Source: Polyodon spathula
Taxonomy: Eukaryota; Chordata; Actinopteri; Acipenseriformes; Polyodontidae
Reading direction: 5' to 3'
Length of the DNA stretch: 64,000 nt
NCBI RefSeq assembly: GCF_017654505.1
Contig: NC_054549.1
Span: 21,795,148-21,859,147, forward strand
In this document: positions 1 through 10,328 of the stretch, piece by piece
How the letters are laid out: the number at the start of each line of letters is the position of its first letter
How positions within the stretch are numbered: the first letter of the stretch is position 1
Made by a program: the position numbers and the translations under genes
The notes under the pieces: model-generated
Seen by the model: the letters and a program-made list of their open reading frames with translations, nothing else
Databases searched by the model: none
Told to the model about the DNA's origin: nothing

Positions 1-1550
1 CTGCATCCAGGAGCAGCTGCCTCATGTGCTTGACGTTCCTCTGGTGGGCCCTTCTCAGGTCCCGTCCCTCCTGGCTCTTCAGCACCCGCACAGACTCCAG
101 GGCCCCGGCGAGGACCATGGGCGGCAGGGAGGTGGTGAAGATGAAGCCGGCAGCAAAGGAGCGCACCGTGTCCACCAGGGCGGCGGTACTGGCAATGTAA
201 CCCCCCACACAACCGAATGCCTTGCCTGAGAGAGACACACACACACAAGGTAAGGCTTTGTTTCAACTGGAGCGTGAGTCAAACCCAGCTTCTTATTTGT
301 TGTCCTCTTGCCTTTTCATGGAGTTTACAATCATTGTCATTTAAGTTAATAAGTACAGTTGTCCTTGTCTCTTATGGTGTTATCTGTGTTTTCAGAATTT
401 GGGTTTTAAATCTGGCATTCAGATGGCTCAATAATTTATAAATTACTCAAACACTGAGTTTTTTTTTTCTTTTTTAAATTGCTATGGTGGCTTTGAGTGC
501 CTGCTGTTAGTCCCAGTTGCCTGCCATTGATATGATGATCGTATTACTTTGAATTAACAATCGAATTACCAAATTACTTTTAAGTTCTACAATTCGCGCG
601 TGCACAGAAAGGCTCAAAAAGGCAAACGCTAACTTATTTCCTGTGACACCTGCACTGTGCCGGTTTTATGATTTTGTTTTTGTTATTATTATTATAAAAC
701 TATTTTGGACATGGCGTAAACAACACTATATAAATACAATTATATCCATAAACATACATTACGCATAAACTAGAATTTTGTTTGTTGGTAAGAGAGCGTC
801 CAAAAAATAAAGAAATTATATGAATATCATTTATCATGTAATCAAAGAATATTTCATCTAAGATTTCGAAATGTCATATTTTTCAATTTGTGTCAATGTC
901 AGTTTGTTAACAAGGGAACGTTATTCAGCAGCTTTCATTGGACTCAGTGAAGCTGAGTGAGTTCATTCTATATAGAGGGTGTGTGATTCAATATGTTAAC
1001 AAGGGAACATTATTCAGCAGCTTTCACTGCACTCTAAGAAGCGAGATTAGTTCAATCTATAGGGTGATGTAAAACCTGTCCATAGCTGTCTGCACAACTA
1101 AAGACATGCGCCCTCCACTGTTTAACACACAAACTGCAGGGTACCCAGGGTTCCGGAGACAATGTCAATCTTGTGCATGACGGAATCTCTCTCTCCCACG
1201 CCAGCCCCTCGAGCTCCGTACAGCCCCACGGCATGGACCTCGTCCACGAACGTCAGGGCGCCGTGGCGATGGGACACGTCACACAGCTCCTCCAGGGGGC
1301 AGATTGCACCTTGAAACACAAAAGTGACATCACCACTTAACCATATGGGTACAAGTAACAGTGGAGAATTTTATTACAGCAGTGCCAGAAAATTCATTTC
1401 AGTGCCTGTTAGAGGTGCGCTGAAACTCGCAGTTGCCTTTAAGTATTAAAAAAATCGACAGGTATTAAATAAATGCATTTGTTAGCGTGTTGATTTCAAA
1501 AATCAGGAAAAACTGTCCTTCCCTCACCTTTACAACACAGTACCAATCAG

Positions 1551-1598
<48 letters not shown>

Positions 1599-4257
1599 CT
1601 TTATTTTTATATAGCGCCTTTCATAGAGGACCACCATCACAAAACGCTGTACAAGATACGAGACTAGGGTGTGTGAACTATGCATCAGCTGCAAAGTCAC
1701 TCACAACAACGTCTCACCCCAAAGACGCAGCACAAGGAGGTTCAGTGGCTCGCTCAGGGTCCCACACAGCGAGTCAGGGGCTGAGCTGGGATTTGAACCT
1801 CCTGGTTACAAACCTGTTTCTTTAACCACTGGACCACACAGCCTCAATGGCAGCGCATTGGTCCTCAAGTGACCAATAAAAAGTGATTTTAATTTATTTT
1901 TATTTTTTTTTTAAAAAGGATTGAGACAATTAAAAAACAAAAAACAAACATTGAACAGAATTTAGATATTTTATTTGACATCAAAGCGGTATGCAATTCA
2001 AAATGTCAACGGAACGTTATTCAACCGGTTTCATTTGACCTTGGGAAGGAACATTTGTTCGTTATATAGGGTGATGCCCAACTTTCGGCCACAGCTGTAT
2101 ATAAGTATAAACCACCCTTAGGAAGCCTTGTAAATTCTGATCTAAGAAATCAGAAACAGGGAATACAAAGCACTCTGCAACTAGCCTACATTCAGCTCTG
2201 TATCAGTGCAATCAACAATCAGCATACCCAATTGTGGGCTGTAAAATAGAGACCAGGTATAGCGTAGAGAAGGTACTTTTGTGCTCAATTTCCCCAGACA
2301 AACCTAGTCACTAAAGTTAGAGAAATCTGTGCAGTGAATTACAGTCAACATTTTTTTAATATCATCTCAATGGAACTGAGCAAAAAACGCACCAGGAGAG
2401 AAGTGGAAAAGCCCGTTGCTGCCGTGCGTTTTCAGTTTTGATGACGTTTTTCGATGACCCTCGTTAATTAGATTTGTGTGAACTCACCGTCCATGGAGTG
2501 CACCGTCTCGAACGCCACGATCTTGGGAGTGCTGGGGTCGGACTTGCTCAGCAGCTCCCCCAGGTGTCCGGCGTCGTTGTGACGGAAGATGTGTCGCGGG
2601 ACGCCGCTGTTGCGGATTCCCTGGATCATGGAAGCGTGGTTCCCGGCATCCGAATAGATCTCACAGCCTGGGAGGAAACATCAGGAGGGTTGTGGTTTAG
2701 CCATCGCGATCACTGGGCTCAAAGATCATTTGTGTTCCCGCTGCAGTAAATAGTGATACCGCACGTCGCTCTACAACTTTTTTTGTTAAAGCGTTTTATT
2801 GTGAGTAGAATCTAAGAGAAAACTCAGAGTCTGTACATCTGTGTGAGTTGCCAGTTTGAAAAAAATCCCAATCGCTTACACATAGGCGTACGTTCAATGA
2901 CATTGTAAGAAAAATGATCTCTAAGGTGTGTTTAACCCTTTGCGGTCCTGTGTCGGACCAGGTCCGACATTCCAATTTTCCCTTTCCAGTCATCAACAAG
3001 ACGTCAAGCTCAGGTCTCTAGTCGTTTTTTTTTTTCTGGAAAAAGCCGAGAAAACCTTTCAATGGTCGAGTGAGGCGAAGCCGGAAATAAAGGGCGTATC
3101 TCATAGCCCCGTCCACTACAGAGATAACACGAACACAAACAAAGGAGAGAGCTGCTTCTGCAGCCAGTAATAAAATAATGACTTGGATCACATTATTGAG
3201 GAGTTTGGTGATAAAACGAGCGATCAGGAGCGGATTTATCAGTATGCACGACTGTAAAAAGGAAAAATGCAGCGAACAAGGGGTGGGGCTTGGCTGGAGA
3301 TGCAGTGCTAGTGCCTTTTAAACCTGTTTTACCCTGAAACAAAATTACTTAAACAGTGTGTGTAAAATAAACAGCGTGTGTGATTGGTCAGTGCTCTCTA
3401 TGAAAAAAAAAGGATCCTACAGTGTTCTAATTAAACTGATTAAATGATTTTGTTGGTTCCTTGCACTTGAGGATGTGTTTTTGTTGTTTTTTTTTCCCCC
3501 TCACACAGGTTTGCATGCACAGCGCTAAACCAGGACGACAGCCACGGCAAAGTCTTCTCGTAGAAACGTTTGGCGTTGACTTGACTTGATCTGGAAGCTA
3601 ACATGCTGTGCGGAGAGTTTCTCTCATTATCATTATTATACAAGCGTATAACCCTAAATAAATACTGCTTTATGCCAGTGTTTCCCAACCCCTGTCCCGG
3701 GGACCTCCTGTGGCTGCTGGTTTGCATTCCAACCGAGCTCTCAATTACTGAACCAGACCCTTCATTGAACTGATAATTTGCTTCATTAGACCTTATTTCG
3801 TTGTTGTCAGCTGTTAAACAGTGGAAGAGTTCAATTAGCTATACTGTTCTATAAGTAACTTGAACTCTGCAAGCTGAAAACAGTTAAAAAGCTCCAATTA
3901 AGTAAATGATCACAATTTGGGGTCTTGTTAAGTATTTGAGAGCTCAGCTGGAATCAAAGTCTGCAGACCCAGGAGCAGGGTTGAAAATCCCTGTTTGAAG
4001 CAACCTGGCCATCTGTCTGTTCCACCCACTCCTTTCCTTCTCACTGCTGCGATGTCACTGTAGATGTAACTCTCTGTAACCCTACCTTGTTGCATCCTAG
4101 TTCCTATTGTATTTTAGGAACAATATTATTGCACGTACTGTAAAGTAGACTGTATTTAAATATGAAGCTTTAAATTTAAATATTGTAACCCTGTGCTGCC
4201 CTGTAACACCTGTAAGTCGCCTTGGATAAAGTTGGCTGCCTAATTAATTAATTAATA

Positions 4258-4306
<49 letters not shown>

Positions 4307-6826
4307 TTCCCCTGGTCTCACCTGGAAGCATCTTGGCCAGAGTGAAGAGAGTGGAGTCGTTCGCCACGAAGCAGGAGGAGAAGACCAGAGCGCCGCCCTT
4401 GTGGTGAAGGCTGGCTAACTCCTGCTCCAGATCCACGTGGAATTTACTGGTGCCAGAAATATTCCTGGTGCCCCCGGCTCCCGCACCGTACTGATCCAGG
4501 GTATCCCTGCAGGGGCAGAGGCGAGCGTCACGTTTAAAACCAGATGAATCCTACTTACGCTTCTCTCTCCCCCCCCCCCCCCTCCTTCTCCCTCTCCCTC
4601 TCTTTGTTACAATAGTGGAACAATCACCTTTTCGTTATTAAAGAGAAATTCATTTAAAACAAATTTTAGGACCAGGTCCTGGTCAAGGTTAAGCTTCCTT
4701 AACCCTATATATAGATGTGTAATAATAATTGCTGTGATTGTTCAACTGCTTTCACTGAAGCCGATTTAATTGACCGATATTTTTTTTTTTTGCCCCAGTT
4801 ACAGACAGGCAGGTGGGTTGACACCTACCGAATGGCACACAGGACCCGAGGGTGGCGGCTCATGCCCAGGTAATCGTTGCTGCACCAGACGGACACCTGC
4901 TTGGTCTCGCCGGAAGGCTGCGAGTGATCTTCGGCGAAGGGGAAAGCGTCGGCGCAGCGGTTCACTGTCTTGAACACGCGGTAGGTGTGGTCCTGCTTCT
5001 TCTCGGCGATCTTTGTGTCGAAGAACGTGTCGTAATCGAAACTGGGCTGGTCTGCAGGAAGAAAAACCCAGATCATTAATCGGAAGGGGTTTTCAAAGCA
5101 ACCTCTTTTAATATAATGTAGCGAACTAGGTTAACGCTGGCAGGCGCCTCACACAGGGCGAGGCAATCCACACACAGGCGGAGGGAGAACCCGGGACCTC
5201 TCGCACTGAAGCACTGCGCCAATACCGCTGTACAAAGGAGCCGGCTTCAGTGCGAGAGGTCCAGGGTTCGCGCCCGCCCTCCGCCTGCGTGTGGATTGCC
5301 TCGCCCTGTGTGATGCGCCTGCCTGCGGGAACCGAGATCGCTACAATAATTTCCATGGGACTGAGCAGCAATGGAGATAGTAAGCAGAAGTGACTTCATC
5401 AGGAGAGAACTGTTCCATGTTAATTATTTTCCAAGCTCAGGGGTTCCCAACCCTGGTCTTTACCTCATCAAGGGGAAAATAATCTTGTAACACGTGAATC
5501 GTTTGGAATATCTGGCGAAGCAGCACTACCTCTGCACATGTTGTCTTGGATGCGGTGAGACACGGGAGCTGGCAAGGGGCACACGCCCCCTAGTGGCCAG
5601 CTGTGCTGCACATCCTCCTGGACCTCAGCGGTGGCCTGGACCGCGACGATCTCCTGGACGAAGGGACACCTGGAGGACATGGTCACTGCGACAGCCTGAG
5701 CGCCTGCAGAGGGGAACCAAGATTTAGAACCAGGAGCAGCAGTGGAGCTTTCTCTCATTTTACACGTCCTGCCTTTGACAGCGAGTGCTATGCTTTGTTA
5801 TAGGGGTTTAATGATACCATGTGTAAAAAAAAAAAAAAACATTAATATTTTAACATGTATTTTTTCCTCAGATTAATACATGTTGTGAAAATAAATATAT
5901 TTTTATAAATGTGTACATTCAGATATAATTTATAAATCTAGTTACAAGATTTAACATCTAGCTAAATATTTAACTGAATCTTAAATCTCTTAACCAGATT
6001 TAACATTATGCTAATCGGGGCATAGGGACATTTCAGCATTACAAGAGCCAATCAAATCGCGTGAAAGCACAAAGCGGGCGGAGCTCATTTGCATACAAAC
6101 TCCAGATTTATCTGGCCAGTTAAATATTTAGCTAGATGTTAAATCCTGTAACTAGATTTATAAATTATATCTGAATGTGCACATTAAATTTTTTTTAAAA
6201 AATTCACAACATTTCTAAATATGTGGAAAATACAAGATTTAAGGTAAACTAGAAGAAAATGACATATTAAAATATTAACGTTTTGTTTAGGGTGGAAGCC
6301 CTACGACCCAGAGACGAAGTGGGATAAATACACGGGACGTGGAGAGGCTTCCTCACCCCACTGTCATGCAATGCAATGCAGTGTACGCGCCTCACGTTTA
6401 AAACTGTCCCTACTCCCGCACTTCAGCCAGTCACATACAGCAGTGTGCACATCTATGAGAACACCTCACGGTCTGCTGTGCGTGTGAAATGAAACCACTG
6501 GAACCGAACATCTTGGAAAATGGTCAAAACAACACAGGCAAATTAGCGAAACTTCAAAGTCAGTCAATGACGAATTTGAAAAAGCATAGAAACATGTTCG
6601 TCACCAGGCACGTGGTTTTGCAGATGCAGGTGGAAGCTGCCGAGGTGTTCTTACCGGTCGGGGTCGTCTCTGGTGCCCTCTGGTGGTTGGTGGCGGTAGT
6701 GACCAGGCCGTGGGACAGCATGACGGGGCAGCGGTCAGCGAGGCTGAAGAGCGACCGTCCGGCTCTCCTCAGGAAGGGCTTGGACGCGCTGGTCAGGAAC
6801 GGACAGCGATGAAAGAAAGACGCCAT
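1..6826 (-). CDS. alas2: 5-aminolevulinate synthase, erythroid type (ALAS2), 3' end outside window
   Basis: PLP-dependent mitochondrial enzyme that condenses glycine with succinyl-CoA, the first and rate-limiting step of heme synthesis. Coding exons on the minus strand: 6826-6655, 5703-5530, 5051-4829, 4506-4322, 2667-2488, 1309-1145 and 225-1 (continuing past the edge). All junctions have GT/AG and agree in phase; together they encode about 441 residues of an expected 580-590. The ATG at 6826 opens an Arg-rich presequence ([11 protein letters not shown]). CP heme-regulatory motifs occur at Cys8, Cys33 and Cys70. The core shows [40 protein letters not shown], and the catalytic lysine in SGTLGKAFG, split between the last two exons. 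Residues such as [33 protein letters not shown] and [16 protein letters not shown] match erythroid ALAS2 better than housekeeping ALAS1. Introns carry SINEs and MITEs. The intron at 5052-5529 contains a strong foldback. Confidence 0.95.
930..1095. repeat. Tc1/mariner-type MITE fragments
   Basis: Contains two diverged repeats of a unit running from TTAACAAGGGAAC(A/G)TTATTCAGC to a TATAGGG(T/G)TG block and CATAGCTGT. Comparable pieces occur at 1985-2104, 52940-53055 and 62905-63015, where the end reads as GCCACAGCTGTG next to CAAAAGTTTTGCATC, the look of a Tc1-family terminal repeat. Confidence 0.45.
1552..1845 (-). repeat. tRNA-derived SINE with (ATT)n tail, family 1
   Basis: Read on the minus strand it begins with a tRNA-like head containing an A-box-like TGGTCCAGTGGTTA and a B-box-like GGTTCAAATCC. 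It continues through GTGAGACGTTGTTGTGAG and GCGCTATATAAA and ends in (ATT)n. It lies in an alas2 intron. The same family recurs at 25568, 47440, 54898 and 61519. Confidence 0.8.
1985..2104. repeat. Tc1/mariner-type MITE fragment
   Basis: Shares the TCAACGGAACGTTATTCA, TATAGGGTGATGC and CGGCCACAGCTGTA blocks with the other copies in the window. It lies in the alas2 intron between exons 1309 and 2488. Confidence 0.45.
2934..3430 (+). mobile_element. non-autonomous piggyBac-like element, copy 1
   Basis: Begins at TTAA followed by CCCTTTGCGGTCC, then an internal short palindrome GTCGGACCAGGTCCGAC. It aligns throughout, in opposite orientation, with 46598-47198. The far end decays to AGTGTTCTAA where the other copy has AGTGTTAA. 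TTAA-flanked ends of this kind suggest a piggyBac-type element; there is no transposase in it. It sits in the alas2 intron between exons 2667 and 4322. Confidence 0.5.
3676..3993. mobile_element. hAT-like MITE
   Basis: Ends CAGTGTTTCCCAACCC and, reversed on the right, CAGGGATTTTCAACCCTG are imperfect inverted repeats. The flanking octamers ctttatgc and tttgaagc agree at 5 of 8 positions, as expected for an old 8-bp target duplication. It has no coding capacity. Confidence 0.55.
4185..4306 (+). repeat. SINE/LINE tail with (ATA)n
   Basis: The segment GTAAGTCGCCTTGGATAAAG followed by a decayed simple repeat matches the common fish SINE 3' tail that ends in TCTGCTAAAT. A sister tail lies at 41990-42040. 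The (ATA)n run ends just before the alas2 donor at 4321. Confidence 0.45.
5139..5323. repeat. long foldback (hairpin) with tRNA-like arms
   Basis: Two near-perfect inverted arms, 5139-5212 and 5244-5323, flank a loop of about 31 bp. Each arm, read towards its outer end, carries GTGCGAGAGGTCC followed by GGGTTC and GC-rich sequence, which resembles a tRNA B-box/T-arm. Two head-to-head SINE heads, or a foldback transposon, would both explain it. It lies within the 478-bp alas2 intron 5052-5529. Confidence 0.7.
5825..6285. mobile_element. foldback MITE, AT-rich family
   Basis: The two halves are inverted copies of each other: TACATTCAGATATAATTTAT, ACAAGATTTAACAT and GCTAAATATTTAACT recur reversed after a central AATCAAATCGCGTGAAAGC block. 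A second copy lies at 38084-38639 and a half copy at 29774-29875. It lies in the alas2 intron between exons 5703 and 6655. No ORF. Confidence 0.65.
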
Positions 6827-6959
6827 GGCTGGAGCCGTCCTTCACTGCCGAGTGAGGAACGAGGTGCACAGAGAGTGTGGAGAAGGAATTTAGAGGGGCA
6901 AACCAAAAGGAGGTTATGAGGAGGCTGCGCTTATAATACTGAAATTCAACCATAACTAT

Positions 6960-7541
6960 AAAACACTCAACAGCTTAGAAATACTAGAAGAAACTTAATA
7001 CATTAAACATTGTACATGTATGTAGTTTAATTTCAGCAGAAGTGGCACTAAACAGCTTTATATATAGTTACATTGTGAGCAATTGTGTTATATATATATA
7101 TAAAGTTAAAATCGTGACATTTTTAATTTAAAAAAAAGTTAAATAACCGTGATTAGGTATCTATACTGTGCACAAAATTATGCATTGAAAACACACGCAC
7201 ACACATACAGCTAATTTTACCAATTGCTGTAAAACAGAAATGCTGGTTAAACATCCTCAAATCACACATCGTTTGTCTCAAATACGTGAGGGGTTTTAAT
7301 AATGACGTATTATCAATGTGATTGTTCAAAAATAATAATAAATAAATGTATAGACTACAGCAGTGGAAATTCGGATACACTGCATTTGAGTTTCACTTCT
7401 GGAGGAGAACCAAACCAGCGACACAAAACAGGGGACTTTATCCACCCATTGAAACACACAAGAAGTGTTGATAGCTTGAAATACGGTACTAGGCATTGCA
7501 TGGGAGTGCTAACATCGTGTAACAAATTATTATTATTATTA

Positions 7542-7595
<54 letters not shown>

Positions 7596-8100
7596 AAAAA
7601 ATATTATTATTACACATGTATTTACAGTATAATCGTAAATCTCGAAAAACTACTCACTTCTAAATCTTTTGTAGTCATATTTGTATTACTTTAGTATAAA
7701 TACATGTTAATTTGGATTCATATGTTGTTTTTTTCTGACTTTATGTGAACGAAAAGACGCACATTTGCCTGTTTTCCAATTGGAAATAGTGATATTTTGA
7801 AATATCACTGTCCTGGTCACAAAAGCAAAGTTTGTGGGGAATAATAGCCATTTTCTATACTTTTGAGGCATAAGCAATTAGGAAATAACACTTACTACCC
7901 AGGAACAAAAATTGTGTTATATAGTGTAATCAACGCAATGCGTTTCATAAAGAATATTGTATACGTAAATATGGAGTAGGTACACACATGTAAAAAGCGG
8001 GGTTCGCTGTATTTTATAAGTATACACACACACACACACACACACACACAGCCTGTGCATCGGAAACTACAATCGCTGATGTACAGCGTAGTGAATGCGT
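6960..8100. other. AT-rich non-coding DNA upstream of the alas2 ATG exon
   Basis: Probable first intron of alas2. It contains an (ATT)n microsatellite (7527-7594) and an (AC)n run (8022-8050). I see no coding exon. Confidence 0.5.
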
Positions 8101-8139
8101 CCAGTCTGGGAGACCTGCACTCCGTAGAGAGGGGCTGCT

Positions 8140-8345
8140 CATATATAGGGTGAAGGTGGTCTGGGGGCGCCTGTGTCCCCAATCCATTCTGGACCAGCTG
8201 GGCGCAGCAGATAAACACGACGCTTATCCGACTCCGACAGACACACCTGACGCCGTGGATCCACTCCGCGCGGTACTGAAGCAAGCGTGGAGGCGACAGA
8301 TAATGGCAATGAAGGCGGAGCGATGGTTATCTAAGAATTTTTACT
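8140..8345 (-). promoter_or_regulatory. candidate erythroid promoter of alas2
   Basis: On the minus strand a TATA-like CTATATATGA (8140-8149) is preceded by a CACC-containing stretch (about 8150-8160). A cluster of GATA motifs lies at 8211-8216 (AGATAA, plus), 8224-8229 (GGATAA, minus), 8297-8303 (AGATAA, plus) and 8325-8330 (AGATAA, minus). TATA, CACC and GATA motifs together are typical of erythroid promoters including mammalian ALAS2. It lies 1.3 kb upstream of the ATG exon, which has an AG acceptor just before its start (TCGGCAG, about 6845), so a non-coding first exon is expected. I could not fix the donor of that exon. Confidence 0.4.
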
Positions 8346-8399
8346 GGTTTTGGAGAAAACAGTTTCGATATTAGTCGTTCATTTTAAAGAGCGTATTAT

Positions 8400-8809
8400 T
8401 TTTTAATACACGTAATATATATATATATATATGTGCAATATATATATATATAATACCATTTGCTTTAAGAAATTCTTAATACGTATGCCTACAGAACGTG
8501 TAATCTTTATAATAGTGTTTTTCCATCTTAAAATATTAATTACATGCACACAATGTATGATAATATATGTAATATAATACAAATTATAATTATGTTTTGA
8601 ATACAGAATCTTGATGCTATATCGTTTTCTGGTGTGTATCTATTTTCGACCCTTTTTTTCGTTGAATATTGTAAAAGGCGGTTTGCCTACAGTTGAGGTG
8701 GGTTGAAGTCAAACCTTGAACACGTTGACTTTTTAAATTATTTTTTTTGAAGAATTGTGTGTGTGGGTAATATACACACATCTATATATATATAATATAT
8801 ATATATATA

Positions 8810-8853
<44 letters not shown>

Positions 8854-9303
8854 AACAACAGCTCGAATTTCTGACATACTATGAAGCAATATTTGGATCG
8901 TGTTAAATAATAATTCAAAATAATTTTAAGACTTCTGAATGGACAACTGAGGACGAACGTGCTTGATTAAACAGATTGTTTCTCCTGAGGCTCACGAGTG
9001 TCACCTCATGTCCACTCCACCCCCCCCACAACCTCATTGGTAACCACATTTCAAACAGAGGTGACCTTAAAATCTTTCAAGAGTCTTGCCAATAGTAAGG
9101 TTATCATTCCAGAAAGAATTCGCACGCTTTATTTTTATGCTTAGTTGTCTATGATAATTTTCTGCTAATAATAACAATTAATAAAAAATGTAAATAGTAA
9201 TGACGCCTTTACCAAGTATTCGGTGTCCTCTTCATAAGCCACAGGAGAAAAAGTGGACCGCAGCTAATCTAAACATTTGGGTCTTAGAAAACAATTATAA
9301 ATA

Positions 9304-9350
<47 letters not shown>

Positions 9351-9480
9351 TTCTTAAACAAAATCACTACTGAGCAGAATATTTGTAAGCATATATAAAC
9401 CCAAACAGAATGCAGTATCATCATAACTATGTGACCCACCTGTTCTCTCTTGCTCTCCATGCTCCTTAAGCCTGATATGT
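8400..9480. other. AT-rich intergenic DNA with microsatellites
   Basis: Holds (TA)n tracts at 8417-8455 and 8780-8850 and an (AAT)n tract at 9300-9351. No gene or recognisable transposon was seen. Confidence 0.6.
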
Positions 9481-10328
9481 TATTAGCTGCTGTTACTATT
9501 TCATGTATTGTTACTATCATGTATTCTGCACTTTCCACTGTATTGTACTATTGAAATGCTATTTCATGTATTCTGCATTTTCCACTGTATTTATGAGCTA
9601 TTTCATGTATTCTGCACTATCCACTGTATTTATTGAGCTATTTCATGTATTCTGCATTATCCACTGTATTTAGTGTGCTGTTTCATGTATTCTGCATTAT
9701 CCACTGTATTTAGTATGCTGTTTCATGTACTCTGCATTATCCTCTGTATTTAGTGTGCTTTTTCATGTATTCTGCATTATCCACTGTATTTAGTATGCTG
9801 TTTCATGTATTCTGCATTATCCTCTGTATTTAGTGTGCTTTTTCATGTATTCTGCATTATCCACTGTATTTATTGAGCTATTTCATGTATTCTGCATTAT
9901 CCACTGTATTTAGTATGCTGTTTCATGTATTCTGCATTATCCTCTGTATTTAGTGTGCTTTTTCATGTATTCTGCATTATCCACTGTATTTAGTGTGCTG
10001 TTTCATGTATTCTGCATTATCCTCTGTATTTAGTGTGCTGTTTCATGTATTCTGCATTGTCCACTGTATTTAGTGTGCTGTTTCATGTATTCTGCATTGT
10101 CCACTGTATTTAGTGTGCTGTTTCATGTATTCTGCATTATCCACTGTATTTAGTGTGCTGTTTCATGTATTCTGCATTATCCTCTGTATTTAGTGTGCTG
10201 TTTCATGTATTCTGCATTGTCCACTGTATTTAGTGTGCTGTTTCATGTATTCTGCATTGTCCACTGTATTTAGTGTGCTGTTTCATGTATTCTGCATTAT
10301 CCACTGTATTTAGTGTGCTGTTTCATGT
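9480..10328 (+). repeat. 40-bp minisatellite array A, left part
   Basis: About 20 tandem copies of a 40-bp unit built around TTTCATGTATTCTGCATTAT followed by CCACTGTATTTAGTGTGCTG. Variants (CCTC/CCAC, ATTAT/ATTGT, TGTGC/TATGC/TGAGC) recur in blocks, showing expansion by multi-unit steps. It is cut at 10328 by a CR1 element and resumes at 13919. Confidence 0.95.

Noticed and set aside
6826..6850. CAGTGA just before the alas2 ATG as an iron-responsive element loop
   Set aside because: The five bases on each side do not pair, and the site looks like a splice acceptor (TCGGCAG|TGAAGG).
8733..8918. ORFs encoding Ile-Tyr repeats
   Set aside because: They come from (TA)n microsatellites, here and at 17931, 29592, 32977, 33826, 54545 and 63556.
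9480..10328. CRISPR-like array
   Set aside because: The units are contiguous with no unique spacers, and the context is a vertebrate genome; it is a minisatellite.
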